A stretch of DNA of 64,000 nt, taken from NCBI RefSeq assembly GCF_032878875.1, contig NZ_CP118157.1:124001-188000 (forward strand), in the 5' to 3' direction. Below the pieces are notes generated by a model, which saw nothing but the letters and a program-made list of their open reading frames with translations, was not told the DNA's origin and did not search any database. Positions 44,643 to 54,746 of the stretch are shown piece after piece (position 1 is the stretch's first letter; each line of letters begins with the position of its first letter). The stretch is from Microbacterium sp. AB (GTDB lineage Bacteria; Actinomycetota; Actinomycetes; Actinomycetales; Microbacteriaceae). The position numbers and the translations under genes are program-made.

Positions 44643-44680
44643 CGGCTCGATCTTCCTGCTGCCGTTGGCAGTCTTGACCG

Positions 44681-44998
44681 GTGTCCTCCGCCGCCGCCTC
44701 CGATCGCGGCGAGCCCCCGTATTCCGCCACACCGTGGGCGGCGTATGCGAAGGAGCTCGGACTCGCCATCCAGCGTCGCCGCCGGCAGCTGACGCTCACG
44801 CAGGTCGACGTCGCGTCGCGCGCGAACGTCACCCGCAGCTTCTACCAGCAGATCGAGATGGGCCGCCTCACCAGCGGGGAGCCGGCGAACCCGTCGATCT
44901 GGGTGCTCGTGTCGATCGCCCAGGCCCTCGACGTCGCGGTGGACGACCTGCTTCCCCACGGCTGGCTCATCGACCCCGCCGAGCGCAGGGCGTCCTGA
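44681..44998 (+). CDS. XRE-family helix-turn-helix protein
   Basis: A 105-residue regulator. The helix-turn-helix occupies residues about 27-82: LGLAIQRRRRQLTLTQVDVA, SRANVTRSFYQQIEMGRLTS and IWVLVSIAQALDVAVDDLL. The start is a GTG with no clear ribosome site. The N-terminal 20 residues are disordered. Its targets are not visible; it is flanked by an amino-acid importer and an acetyltransferase. Confidence 0.82.
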   Translation: MSSAAASDRGEPPYSATPWAAYAKELGLAIQRRRRQLTLTQVDVASRANVTRSFYQQIEMGRLTSGEPANPSIWVLVSIAQALDVAVDDLLPHGWLIDPAERRAS

Positions 44999-45172
44999 GC
45001 AGGGCACGTCGCGGGCGCGCCGCGACGGCCATGGTCCGCACCGCGTAACAGACCGTCGACATCCGTCATCCGGCGACATCCCGCGACCAGCCCGCGCCGG
45101 GAAGATCCGAGCCGGGTCTAGCGTTTCGGGGGATGGCGTTCGGCACCGATCCGACGCGGACGAGAGGCGCAC

Positions 45173-45913
45173 ATGGTCACGGTCACCGGTTCGGAGGGCT
45201 CGTCGGATGCGGGCGGCGCGACGCTCGCGGCGGACGACGAGGCCATCCTCGACAATCCCGCCTGGTCGTCCCTGACGGGGGCGCATGCCCGCTTCGCCGT
45301 GGGCAACGAGCTCGTGAAGCACTACCCCGAGGACGTCTCGCCCTTCGTGGGCGTGCGCTCGTGGGACGACCCCGACGTGTGGGACGCCGTCATCGACGTG
45401 TTCGGCCATGGCGCCGAGGTGAGCGTCTCGAACGCCGACCCGGTGCTCCCGGCCGGGTGGGCCGAGGTGCGTCGCGGCGCGGGGGTGCAGCTCGTGCAGA
45501 CCGCGCGTCTTGCCCCGCGCCCCGACGAGGAGGCGATCGAGCTCGGCGCCGACGACGTGCCGGAGATGCTCGCCCTCGTCGCACGCAACCAGCCGGGGCC
45601 GTTCCTGCCGCGCACGCACGAGCTCGGCCGCTACATCGGCATCCGCCGCGACGGGCGGCTCGTCGCGATGGCGGGGGAGCGGCTGCATCCCGACGGGTGG
45701 ACGGAGATCAGCGCCGTGTCGACGGACGAGGCGTACCGTCGGCAAGGGCTCGCCTCGCGCCTCGTGCTCGACGTCGCGTTCCACATCCAGGAGCGCGGCG
45801 ACCGGGCGCTGCTGCACGCCGCGGCGACCAACACCGGGGCCATCCGCGCCTACGAGAGGCTCGGCTTCCTGCTGCGGCGGCGCACGGAGTTCCTCGGCGT
45901 CCGCACGCCGTAG
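45173..45913 (+). CDS. GNAT-family N-acetyltransferase
   Basis: A 246-residue acetyl-CoA-dependent transferase. The GNAT fold is in the C-terminal half, with EISAVSTDEAYRRQGLASRL (the acetyl-CoA-binding R-x-x-G-x-G/A segment, here RRQGLA) and NTGAIRAYERLGFLLRRRTE, the usual last helix and strand. The N-terminal half is a second, degenerate domain. The FR47-like subgroup is the best fit. Substrate unknown. Confidence 0.85.
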   Translation: MVTVTGSEGSSDAGGATLAADDEAILDNPAWSSLTGAHARFAVGNELVKHYPEDVSPFVGVRSWDDPDVWDAVIDVFGHGAEVSVSNADPVLPAGWAEVRRGAGVQLVQTARLAPRPDEEAIELGADDVPEMLALVARNQPGPFLPRTHELGRYIGIRRDGRLVAMAGERLHPDGWTEISAVSTDEAYRRQGLASRLVLDVAFHIQERGDRALLHAAATNTGAIRAYERLGFLLRRRTEFLGVRTP

Positions 45914-45953
45914 CGCGGGGAATCCGGCCCTCCCCAAACGGCGGCGAGCGGCC

Positions 45954-45959
45954 TAGACT
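45954..45959 (+). promoter_or_regulatory. Possible -10 of the GAF regulator gene
   Basis: TAGACT lies 40 bases before the ATG at 45999, which has an AAGGAG site. The -35 region is GC-rich without a clear hexamer. Confidence 0.4.
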
Positions 45960-45998
45960 GGGCGGACATCCGGCTCCCTCGACGAGGAAGGAGCACTC

Positions 45999-47315
45999 AT
46001 GTCATCCGCCTGGCTGAGCGGCATCGATCCTCTGCACGGATCCCGTCTGCTCGTGGAGCGCGCGCACGACGAGCTCCTCGCGGGCAACAGCGCCGATCCG
46101 CGCCTGCAGCAGGTGCGCTCGCTCGTGCGCGACTCGTGGCGTCGCTCCGTGCTGAGCCATGTCCGCGCCGAGGCCGTCCCCGCGCTCGAACTGCGCGGCC
46201 GGGACCTGGACGCCTACCGGCGCGTCCATCCGCTCTCCGGGGCGATCGGGCTCATCCGGGGCCTCCTCCTCCCGGGTGAGACGGCCGAGGCGGGCGTCGT
46301 CGTCGCCGTGGGGGACGCCGCGGGCCGGCTGCTGTGGGTCGAGGGCGACCGCCGCGTGCGCTCCCGCACGGGCGACATGGGGTTCGTCGAAGGCGCGAAC
46401 TGGGCCGAGGACCGCGTCGGGACGTCAGCTCCGGGGACCGCGCTCGCCCTCGGCCGCTCCGTGCAGGTGCGCGGCGCGGAGCACTTCAACCGCCTCGTCC
46501 AGCCGTGGTCGTGCACGGCCGCGCCCGTCCGAGACCCGGAGTCGGGACGCCTCCTGGGGGTGATCGACGTGACCGGCGGCGACGAGGCGGCGACCCCGCA
46601 GGCGCAGATGCTCGTGGACGCCACGGCGCGCGCCGTCGAGGGCGAGCTGCTCGTGACGCGTCTGCACGCCCGGCAGGGCCGGCGCGAGCCCGCGCGCCGA
46701 CGCCGTCGGGCCCCGGATGCGTCGCGCGCGACGCTCAGCGTGCTCGGCCGCGATCGGGCGCTCCTCACCCTCGTCGGCGACGACGGAGAGCAGGTCGTCG
46801 AGCTGGGGCTGCGGCACGCCGAGATCGTGCTCATGCTCGCGACGTATCGGCAGGGGCTCACCGCCGAGCGTCTCGCCGAGCTCGTGTACGGCGACGCGTC
46901 GGCGGTCGGCACGCTGCGCCCGGAGATGGTCCGGCTGCGCAAGCTCCTCGCGCGGGTGGCGCCCGCGCTCGTGCCCGAGTCGCGACCGTATCGGATGACG
47001 GCGGCGATCGAGACGGATGTGCAGCAGGTGCTGTCGCTGCTCGACCGAGGGGCGCACCGGGTGGCGCTCACGGCCTTCCGGGGCGATGCGCTCCCCGACT
47101 CGGTCGCCCCCGGGATCGAGGAGGTGCGGGAGACCCTCCGTGCCGCGCTGCACGAGTCGCTCCTCGCGGAGGCGGGCGTGGACGTCCTCCTCGCCTACAT
47201 CGACACGGACGCCGGGGCGGAGGACGTCGAGGCCCTCCGCCAGGTGCTGCGGATGCTGCCCCCGCGCTCGCCGCGCCGGCCCGGCATCGTCGCGCGAGTG
47301 GAGCGACTGGACTGA
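45999..47315 (+). CDS. GAF-domain transcriptional regulator of aldehyde dehydrogenase
   Basis: A 438-residue regulator. The N-terminal half holds a GAF domain like AcoR ([16 protein letters not shown] region then [20 protein letters not shown] and [20 protein letters not shown]). There is no sigma-54 AAA domain. The C-terminal half has a winged-helix-like region ([40 protein letters not shown]). Such proteins precede aldehyde dehydrogenase genes in many actinobacteria and activate them in response to alcohol- or aldehyde-derived signals. The upstream TAGACT and AAGGAG give it its own promoter. Confidence 0.85.
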   Translation: MSSAWLSGIDPLHGSRLLVERAHDELLAGNSADPRLQQVRSLVRDSWRRSVLSHVRAEAVPALELRGRDLDAYRRVHPLSGAIGLIRGLLLPGETAEAGVVVAVGDAAGRLLWVEGDRRVRSRTGDMGFVEGANWAEDRVGTSAPGTALALGRSVQVRGAEHFNRLVQPWSCTAAPVRDPESGRLLGVIDVTGGDEAATPQAQMLVDATARAVEGELLVTRLHARQGRREPARRRRRAPDASRATLSVLGRDRALLTLVGDDGEQVVELGLRHAEIVLMLATYRQGLTAERLAELVYGDASAVGTLRPEMVRLRKLLARVAPALVPESRPYRMTAAIETDVQQVLSLLDRGAHRVALTAFRGDALPDSVAPGIEEVRETLRAALHESLLAEAGVDVLLAYIDTDAGAEDVEALRQVLRMLPPRSPRRPGIVARVERLD

Positions 47316-47324
47316 ATCGGAGGG

Positions 47325-47360
47325 TGCAACCGGATGCAACGTCGTCTCGCCTAGCGTTGC
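47325..47360 (+). promoter_or_regulatory. Candidate operator and promoter of aldehyde dehydrogenase
   Basis: TGCAAC occurs twice as direct repeats at 47325 and 47335, exactly ten bases apart, and an inverted copy GTTGC lies at 47356. TAGCGT at 47352-47357 is a likely -10. The direct repeats lie at about the -35 region, the right place for an activator such as the GAF regulator upstream. Confidence 0.55.
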
Positions 47361-47413
47361 CCCACACCTACGCGGGGTCGTGCCCCGCCGTCACGCAGTC
47401 GAAGGAGACAGCA

Positions 47414-48961
<1,548 letters not shown>

Positions 48962-49015
48962 TCGACCGGCCCCGGATGGCCCGATCGGCTTCCGGGGTTG
49001 AGCGACAATCCATCT

Positions 49016-49056
49016 GCGCCGCGAGAATGCACGGGAGGGACGGATTCTCGCGGCGC
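49016..49056. repeat. Perfect 13-bp hairpin between aldehyde dehydrogenase and DUF779 gene
   Basis: GCGCCGCGAGAAT pairs with ATTCTCGCGGCGC across a 15-base loop. A second half copy GGATTCTCGCGGG follows at 49061. It may act as an attenuating terminator between the two genes; GCGAGAATCC also occurs inside the element at 16682. Confidence 0.75.
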
Positions 49057-49087
49057 GGGTGGATTCTCGCGGGAGAAGGGGGATCGG

Positions 49088-49477
49088 ATGAGCGACGAGC
49101 TGAGCAGGGTCGCGGTGACGGACGCCGCCGCCGCGCTGCTGCGCACCCTCACGGCCCAGCACGGGCCGCTCATGTTCCACCAGTCGGGCGGATGCTGCGA
49201 CGGCTCGGCGCCGATGTGCTTCCCCGTCGGGATGTACCTGACGGGTCCCGGCGACGTCCTCCTCGGCACGATCGACGCCGGTCTCGACGACCCGGTCGAG
49301 GTCTACATGTCGGCCGCGCAGTTCGAGTACTGGAAGTACACGCACCTGACGATCGACGTCGTGCCGGGGCGCGGGGCCGGGTTCAGCGTGGAGGGGCCGA
49401 CCGGGATGCGGTTCCTCATCCGCTCGCGCATGCTGACCGAGCCCGAGCTCGAGCGCTTCGGGCTGGCTTCTGCCTAG
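49088..49477 (+). CDS. DUF779 protein
   Basis: A 129-residue protein of the DUF779 family, whose genes follow aldehyde dehydrogenases in many bacteria. It has the conserved HQSGGCCDGSAPMCFP motif, three Cys that look like a metal site. GPGDVLLGTIDAG and VEVYMSAAQFEYWKYTHLTI follow. The start ATG has GGAG-like sequence upstream, and a hairpin separates it from the dehydrogenase. A copper- or zinc-binding helper role is plausible but unproven. Confidence 0.88.
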   Translation: MSDELSRVAVTDAAAALLRTLTAQHGPLMFHQSGGCCDGSAPMCFPVGMYLTGPGDVLLGTIDAGLDDPVEVYMSAAQFEYWKYTHLTIDVVPGRGAGFSVEGPTGMRFLIRSRMLTEPELERFGLASA

Positions 49478-49560
49478 GGCCCGTCGATTCGGCGACCGAA
49501 TCCCGGGCGCGGGCGGTGTCGGCACGGATGCGCGGGCGCGCGGGCAGCGTCGCCCCCGCC

Positions 49561-50730
49561 TCAGGGAAAGAGGGCGCGGCCGAAGAAGAACGCGCCGCCG
49601 AGCGCCTGGAACGCGAACAGCCCCAAGAACACGGCGAGGATCACCCACACGCGGGTCGGCAGCCCGCGGCGCAGACGTCGTCCTCCCGCGGTGACGCCGG
49701 GCGGCGGCGCGAGGGGCGCGGCGGGCGCCGCGAACGGCAGCGCCTCGCCCGCGCGCCCCGTCCACGCGGCACCGGGCGCACCCACCAGGCGCTCGTCGCG
49801 CCAGCGGCCCCACTGCGCGAGCTTGTCGAGGAGCGCGCCGACGACGGAGAACAGCCACGCCCACGTCGCGGGGTCGAGCGTCGAGACCTGCCGCCGGGTG
49901 TAGAGGAACAGCCAGTCGTCGACGATCTCGACGTCGAGCTCGCCGGCGTGGTCGAGGAAGCGCGCCATGATGTCCGGCGTGAAGAGGTAGAGCGCGTCCG
50001 CCTCGTACCCCTCCGGGCAGGAGAGCGCGAAGTGCCGGTCGAAGTCGCCCTCGAGCGACAGGCGCTGCTGCTTCGCGAAGCCGACGGGCAGGTTCGACCC
50101 GAAGACGCTGTTGTTCCCGAGGGCGTCGAGCACGATGTGCGGCAGGGGAGCGTCGAGCCGGATGGCGACGTAGCCCCAGCGGTGCGTGGTCTGGTTCTTG
50201 CCCGCACCCGTCGTGTAACGGTAGTTCGCGAACTCGACGAAGCGCGGGGCCTCTCCGCGCACGAGGTCGTCGGCGCGGCGGCTGTGGCCGAGCCCGAAGA
50301 TCATCCCCGGCAGCGCGGGGGCGGACAGGGACGGCACATAGCCCATCCCGTTCGCCCGCGCGAAGCGGTCGAGCCGATACCGGCGCTCCCGCGTGCGGCG
50401 TCGACCCGAGACGACGATCCCGACGATCACGGCGACCAGGAGCACGCTGACGACGGGGAACGCGACCGCGGCGGGCGCGAGCCCGCCGAGGCCGATTCCC
50501 GCCGACGCGAGGCCGACGAGCACCGTCGCGAACGTCGTGAGGGTGCCGCCGAGCAGAAGGACCGCGACCACGGCGACGACGATCCCGACGATCAGCTGCG
50601 CGTTCGCGGGCTTCGGATGGCGCCGCGCGAGGTCCCGTGCGAATCTGCCGACCTCGACGCGGTCGACGGCCTCGGTCAGCGCGCGGGCGTCGAACGGCGC
50701 GGGGGAGCCGCTCTGCGTCGTCACGGACAT
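49561..50730 (-). CDS. Conserved membrane protein, function unknown
   Basis: A 389-residue protein with three hydrophobic segments near the N-terminus (residues about 46-67, 69-90 and 92-109) and one at the C-terminus (VWVILAVFLGLFAFQALGGA). The central 200 residues contain RLDRFARANGMGYVPSL, DDLVRGEAPRFVEFANYRYT and FALSCPEGYEADALYLFTPD, a DUF3137-like domain layout that I cannot confirm. The region just before the last helix is rich in Ala and Pro. Nothing about the neighbours suggests a role. Confidence 0.7.
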   Translation of the reverse strand: MSVTTQSGSPAPFDARALTEAVDRVEVGRFARDLARRHPKPANAQLIVGIVVAVVAVLLLGGTLTTFATVLVGLASAGIGLGGLAPAAVAFPVVSVLLVAVIVGIVVSGRRRTRERRYRLDRFARANGMGYVPSLSAPALPGMIFGLGHSRRADDLVRGEAPRFVEFANYRYTTGAGKNQTTHRWGYVAIRLDAPLPHIVLDALGNNSVFGSNLPVGFAKQQRLSLEGDFDRHFALSCPEGYEADALYLFTPDIMARFLDHAGELDVEIVDDWLFLYTRRQVSTLDPATWAWLFSVVGALLDKLAQWGRWRDERLVGAPGAAWTGRAGEALPFAAPAAPLAPPPGVTAGGRRLRRGLPTRVWVILAVFLGLFAFQALGGAFFFGRALFP

Positions 50731-50774
50731 GGGGATCACGGTACAAGACGACGCGGCACGAGCACCTCGGCGCG

Positions 50775-51479
50775 CTATCCGACGATGACGTCGAGCGCGA
50801 CGTCGCCGCACGCGGTGCGCGGGAGGGCGGCGAGTCGGCTCCCGCGCACGGAGTCGCCCGCCGCCGAGCGATGGTCGGTGGAGACGACGACCCGGCCGAC
50901 GCCGTTGACGAGCGTGACGGGCCGGCCGATCTGCTCGAGCCGGGGCGTCAGATCGCGCTCGATGGAGTCGACGAGGATGTCGAGCGCCGCGACCCCCGCG
51001 AAGACGCCTCCGGTCGTCGTCACGGGCGCGGAGATCGTCACCGTGTACTCGTCGCTGCACAGGTAGTCGACGTACGGACCCGCGACATGGGGCGCTCCCG
51101 TGCGCAGGGGGACGCGGAACCACTCCATGTCGCTGTAGTCGATCCGCTCCTTCCCGAGCGGCTGCGAGGCGAGGACGAGCCTCGTCCGCGCGCTTCCCTG
51201 CCACCACGCGAGGTGGCCGCGCGCGCCGTCGACGAGATCGAGCGCGGCGATGAAGCCGGCCCCGTACGCCGCGACGCCGGGGAGCGCGAGCAGCGACATG
51301 GCGTGGGGCCGCACGAGGCCGTCGAGCGACGACGCGGTGAGCGGCGACGCGCCGCGCGTGCCGCCGAGGTCGGCGGAGAGCACCTCGGCCGTGTCGACGA
51401 GCGCCGTGACCGGCGCGCGGAAGTAGCTCTCGACGATCGACGCAGCGTGATCGACGGCGGTGCCGGTGTCGTGGTGCAT
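50775..51479 (-). CDS. Soluble Cache-domain protein
   Basis: A 234-residue protein that looks like a double-Cache sensor domain on its own: helix HHDTGTAVDHAASIVESYFR, then YSDMEWFRVPLRTGAPHVAG, PYVDYLCSDEYTVTISAPVT and GGVFAGVAALDILVDSIERD. There is no signal peptide or membrane helix, which is uncommon because Cache domains are usually extracytoplasmic receptors. It lies 22 bases after an FCD GntR gene and is read with it. It may bind the same metabolite as the adjacent polyamine-type importer and act with the regulator; inference. Confidence 0.75.
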   Translation of the reverse strand: MHHDTGTAVDHAASIVESYFRAPVTALVDTAEVLSADLGGTRGASPLTASSLDGLVRPHAMSLLALPGVAAYGAGFIAALDLVDGARGHLAWWQGSARTRLVLASQPLGKERIDYSDMEWFRVPLRTGAPHVAGPYVDYLCSDEYTVTISAPVTTTGGVFAGVAALDILVDSIERDLTPRLEQIGRPVTLVNGVGRVVVSTDHRSAAGDSVRGSRLAALPRTACGDVALDVIVG

Positions 51480-51501
51480 CGTGACCTCCTGGAGGTGCGG
51501 G

Positions 51502-52263
51502 TCAGCCCTCGGACGCGGGCGGGCGGGTGCGGAGCTCGATCAGGGCGTCGATCACGTTCGTCGTCATCGTCTCGATCTCGGCGCCCGCGGCGGCGGCGTC
51601 GCCCGCCTCGACCGCCGCGATCACGCGTTCGAGCCCGGCGCGGTAGGCGTCGCGCGTCGGGGCCTCGGCGTCGATCAGCCGCAGGTACGGCGACAGCTCG
51701 GCCTGCAGCTGCATCTGGACGCGGGTCAGGCGCGCAGACTGGCTCAGCGCCACGAGCTCGAGCTGGGCGTCGTCGAGGATGCGCCGCCACGCTTCGACGT
51801 CCGACTCGTCGAGCCGCTCGAGGTGGCTGCCGACGAACCGCGCCTCGCTGGGATCGGCACGCCGTGCCGCGAGACGCATCGCGGCACCCGTCACCGCCGC
51901 GTAGTGGACGCCCATGTCGCGAAGGGAGGTGCGCGAGGCTCCCATCACCGCGGCGTGCGCGTGGGCGAGCGGGTCGGCGCTCTCCGCGACGAAGCTGCCG
52001 CCTCCGCGCCCTCGGCGCGTGACGACGAGGCCCCGCGAGCGCAGCGAGAGGAGCGCCTCGCGCACGGTCGTCGGGGCGACGCCGAAGCTCTTCGCGAGCT
52101 CGGTCTCGCTCGGCAGCCGTTCCCCGGCCCGCAGATGCCCGCCCGTGATCGCCTCGTCCAGGCGGCGTTCGACGAGGGCCGCGCGCCCCTCGTCGCCGAT
52201 GGGCCGGAAGAGCGCCCCGTGCAGGCGGGGGCCGGGCGTGCGAGGCGGCGCCTGTGCGGTCAT
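51502..52263 (-). CDS. FadR-type GntR regulator with FCD domain
   Basis: A 253-residue regulator. Winged helix: LDEAITGGHLRAGERLPSET, ELAKSFGVAPTTVREALLSL and VVTRRGRGGGSFV. FCD domain: MGVHYAAVTGAAMRLAARRA, RILDDAQLELVALSQSARLT and RVIAAVEAGDAAAAGAEIET. It is divergent from the polyamine-type ABC genes, with a perfect inverted repeat between them, so it probably represses that operon and itself. Confidence 0.88.
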   Translation of the reverse strand: MTAQAPPRTPGPRLHGALFRPIGDEGRAALVERRLDEAITGGHLRAGERLPSETELAKSFGVAPTTVREALLSLRSRGLVVTRRGRGGGSFVAESADPLAHAHAAVMGASRTSLRDMGVHYAAVTGAAMRLAARRADPSEARFVGSHLERLDESDVEAWRRILDDAQLELVALSQSARLTRVQMQLQAELSPYLRLIDAEAPTRDAYRAGLERVIAAVEAGDAAAAGAEIETMTTNVIDALIELRTRPPASEG

Positions 52264-52327
52264 GGCGCTCCTCTCCCGGGCCGGGTAACACGACGGTCAT
52301 CACCACGTTATGCGCATGACACGTGAA

Positions 52328-52348
52328 ATATGAACTATGGGTTCATAT
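52328..52348. promoter_or_regulatory. Perfect inverted repeat, likely operator of the FCD regulator
   Basis: ATATGAAC-TATGG-GTTCATAT has 8-bp perfect arms and lies 46 bases before the ABC ATPase start and 65 before the regulator start. The surrounding sequence (TGTTAAAC, ATGCGCAT) is AT-richer than the genome and probably holds both promoters. Confidence 0.75.
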
Positions 52349-52393
52349 GTTAAACGTCGACATCCTCGTTCATCGAGGACCCGAGGAGCAGCG

Positions 52394-53467
52394 ATGAGCC
52401 CGTCACCCCTGGTCGCACCTGCACACGAGGCGTCGAGCGGACGCGACGCGGGTGCCGTCTCCCTCCGCGGGGTCTCGAAGTCGTTCGGCGCTGTCGCCGC
52501 CGTGCGAGACCTCGACCTCGATGTCCGCGCGGGGGAGTTCCTGTCGATGCTCGGGCCGTCGGGCTCGGGCAAGACGACCGTGCTGCGGATGATCGCGGGC
52601 TTCGAGGACGCGACGGAGGGGACGATCTCGCTCGGCGGGGTCGACGTGACCCGGGTGCCGCCCCACGCACGTCAGGTCAACACGGTGTTCCAGGACTACG
52701 CGCTCTTTCCCCACCTCACGATCGAGGAGAACGTCGGGTACGGCCTCCGGGTGCGTGGCGAGCGCAGGGCCGCACGGCGCGAGCGGGTCGTCACGGCGCT
52801 CGAGCAGGTGCGCCTCGCGCACGTCGCGTCCCGGCTGCCGCACCAGCTCTCCGGCGGCCAGCGTCAGCGGATCGCGCTCGCCCGCGCGCTCATCCTCCGC
52901 CCGCAGGTGCTGCTGCTCGACGAGCCGCTCGGCGCCCTCGACAAGCAGCTGCGCGAGCAGATGCAGATCGAGCTCAAGCAGATCCAGCGCGAGGTCGGCA
53001 TCACCTTCGTCTTCGTGACGCACGACCAGGAGGAGGCCCTCACCCTGAGCGACCGGGTGGCCGTGTTCAACGGCGGGCGCATCGAGCAGATCGGCACGCC
53101 GCGCGAGGTGTACGAACTCCCCCGGACGGAGTTCGTCGCTCGCTTCCTCGGGCTGTCGAACGTGCTGCCGCCGGATGTCGCGGAGCGCGTCGCGGGCAGC
53201 CGCGCGGCGCTGAGCGTCCGGCCTGAGCGGGTGCGCATCGTCTCGCCGGGGGAGCACTCTCATCCGGGCGAGACGACGCTGGCGGGGACGGTGGCCGAGA
53301 TCGTCTACACGGGGCCGACCACGCGCTACCTCGTCGACGTCGAGGAGGGTCTGCAGATCATCGCAGAGCGACCCAATGCGCACCATCCGGCCGCCACCGA
53401 GTCCTTGGCGCGTGGCACGGAGGTCCGCGTCGCCTGGCAGGCGGACCACGCCGCCCGACTCCCCTGA
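52394..53467 (+). CDS. Polyamine-type ABC transporter ATPase (PotA-like)
   Basis: A 357-residue ATPase. Walker A GPSGSGKT, signature LSGGQRQR, Walker B LLLDEPLGALDKQ and VFVTHDQEEALTLSD. After the ATPase domain (about residue 260) comes a TOBE domain (SVRPERVRIVSPGEH). The start ATG follows GAGGAGC. It leads an operon with a solute-binding protein and two permeases. Confidence 0.93.
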   Translation: MSPSPLVAPAHEASSGRDAGAVSLRGVSKSFGAVAAVRDLDLDVRAGEFLSMLGPSGSGKTTVLRMIAGFEDATEGTISLGGVDVTRVPPHARQVNTVFQDYALFPHLTIEENVGYGLRVRGERRAARRERVVTALEQVRLAHVASRLPHQLSGGQRQRIALARALILRPQVLLLDEPLGALDKQLREQMQIELKQIQREVGITFVFVTHDQEEALTLSDRVAVFNGGRIEQIGTPREVYELPRTEFVARFLGLSNVLPPDVAERVAGSRAALSVRPERVRIVSPGEHSHPGETTLAGTVAEIVYTGPTTRYLVDVEEGLQIIAERPNAHHPAATESLARGTEVRVAWQADHAARLP

Positions 53468-53513
53468 GACACCGTCATCCGTCCAGAACCATCGACCATC
53501 AAGGAGTGAGCAC

Positions 53514-54692
53514 ATGCGATCCACGATCATGACCGGGACGGCGCTGGTCGCCGTGTCCCTGCTGACGCTGTCCGGATGCAGCAGCACAGGCGAGGACGAC
53601 GAGGCGCCGGGGCTGTCGATCGACGTCCCCGACGTGCCGATGCAGGAAGAGCTCGGCGACTACGAGGACGAGGTGAACATCGTCGCCTGGAGCGGCTTCG
53701 TCGAGCCCGCGTGGAGCGACGAGTTCACCGCGGAGACGGGGTGCGTCGTCAACCGGCGCGTCGCCGGAACGAGCGACGAGATGGTGCAGCTCATGCGCTC
53801 GGGCGACTACGATCTCGTGTCGGCGTCGGGCGATGCGAGCCTGCGCCTCATCGCGGGCGGCGACGTCGCGCCGCTCAACCTCGACCTCATCCCGAACTTC
53901 GGCGACGACATCGTCGAGGGGATGAAGGGCCAGCTGTACGACACCATCAACGGCCAGTCGTACGGCGTCCCCATCGGGCGCGGCGCGAACATCCTGCAGT
54001 ACAACAGCGAGGTCGTCACCGAGGCGCCCACGAGCTGGGACGTCGCGTGGGAGGCCGACAGCCCCTACGCGGGGCAGATCATCGCGTACGACGCGCCGAT
54101 CTACATCGCCGACGCCGCGGTCTACCTCATGGCGCACGAGCCCGACCTCGGCATCACCAACCCCTACGCCCTCGACCAGACCCAGCTCGACGCGGCCATC
54201 GAGCTGCTGCAGGAGCAGAACGCGATCGTGTCGGAGTACTGGTCGGATGCGGCGGCGCAGGTCACCTCGTTCGTCGGCGGCACGACCGTGCTCGGCACCT
54301 CCTGGGAGGTGCTGCGCAAGCTCACGGAGGACGAGAAGTTCGGCAGCGTCCTCCCGGAGGAGGGGTCGACCGGATGGTCGGATGCGTGGATGCTCTCCGC
54401 GCAGGCGGCGAATCCCGACTGCGCGTACGCGTGGATGGACTACACCTCCTCCCCGGAGGTCAACGGGGCGATCGCGATGAACTTCGGCATGGCGCCCGCC
54501 AACGCGGCGTTCTGCGAGACGAGCGACGAGGCGCAGGCGCACTGCGACGACTACCACGCGACCGACGAGGAGTACTTCGAGAACGTCTGGTTCTGGACCA
54601 CCCCGATCGAGCAGTGCATCGACGGCCGCACGGACGTCACGTGCACCAACTTCCAGCAGTGGACGGACGCCTGGCTCACCGTCAAGAGCTGA
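53514..54692 (+). CDS. Polyamine-type ABC transporter substrate-binding lipoprotein
   Basis: A 392-residue PotD-like protein with the lipobox LTLSGC and an AAGGAG site. Segments VNIVAWSGFVEPAW, RLIAGGDVAPLNLDLIPNF and YGVPIGRGANILQYNSEVV are family features. It contains six Cys in the mature part, unusual for this family and possibly paired in disulfides (ETGCVV, NPDCAY, AFCETS, AHCDDY, EQCIDG, DVTCTN). Ligand: spermidine, putrescine or another cation; unproven. Confidence 0.9.
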   Translation: MRSTIMTGTALVAVSLLTLSGCSSTGEDDEAPGLSIDVPDVPMQEELGDYEDEVNIVAWSGFVEPAWSDEFTAETGCVVNRRVAGTSDEMVQLMRSGDYDLVSASGDASLRLIAGGDVAPLNLDLIPNFGDDIVEGMKGQLYDTINGQSYGVPIGRGANILQYNSEVVTEAPTSWDVAWEADSPYAGQIIAYDAPIYIADAAVYLMAHEPDLGITNPYALDQTQLDAAIELLQEQNAIVSEYWSDAAAQVTSFVGGTTVLGTSWEVLRKLTEDEKFGSVLPEEGSTGWSDAWMLSAQAANPDCAYAWMDYTSSPEVNGAIAMNFGMAPANAAFCETSDEAQAHCDDYHATDEEYFENVWFWTTPIEQCIDGRTDVTCTNFQQWTDAWLTVKS

Positions 54693-54746
54693 CCGCGCGG
54701 GCGGGGCGGCTCACACCGCCCCGCCTCCCCTCACGACAGGACGAAC

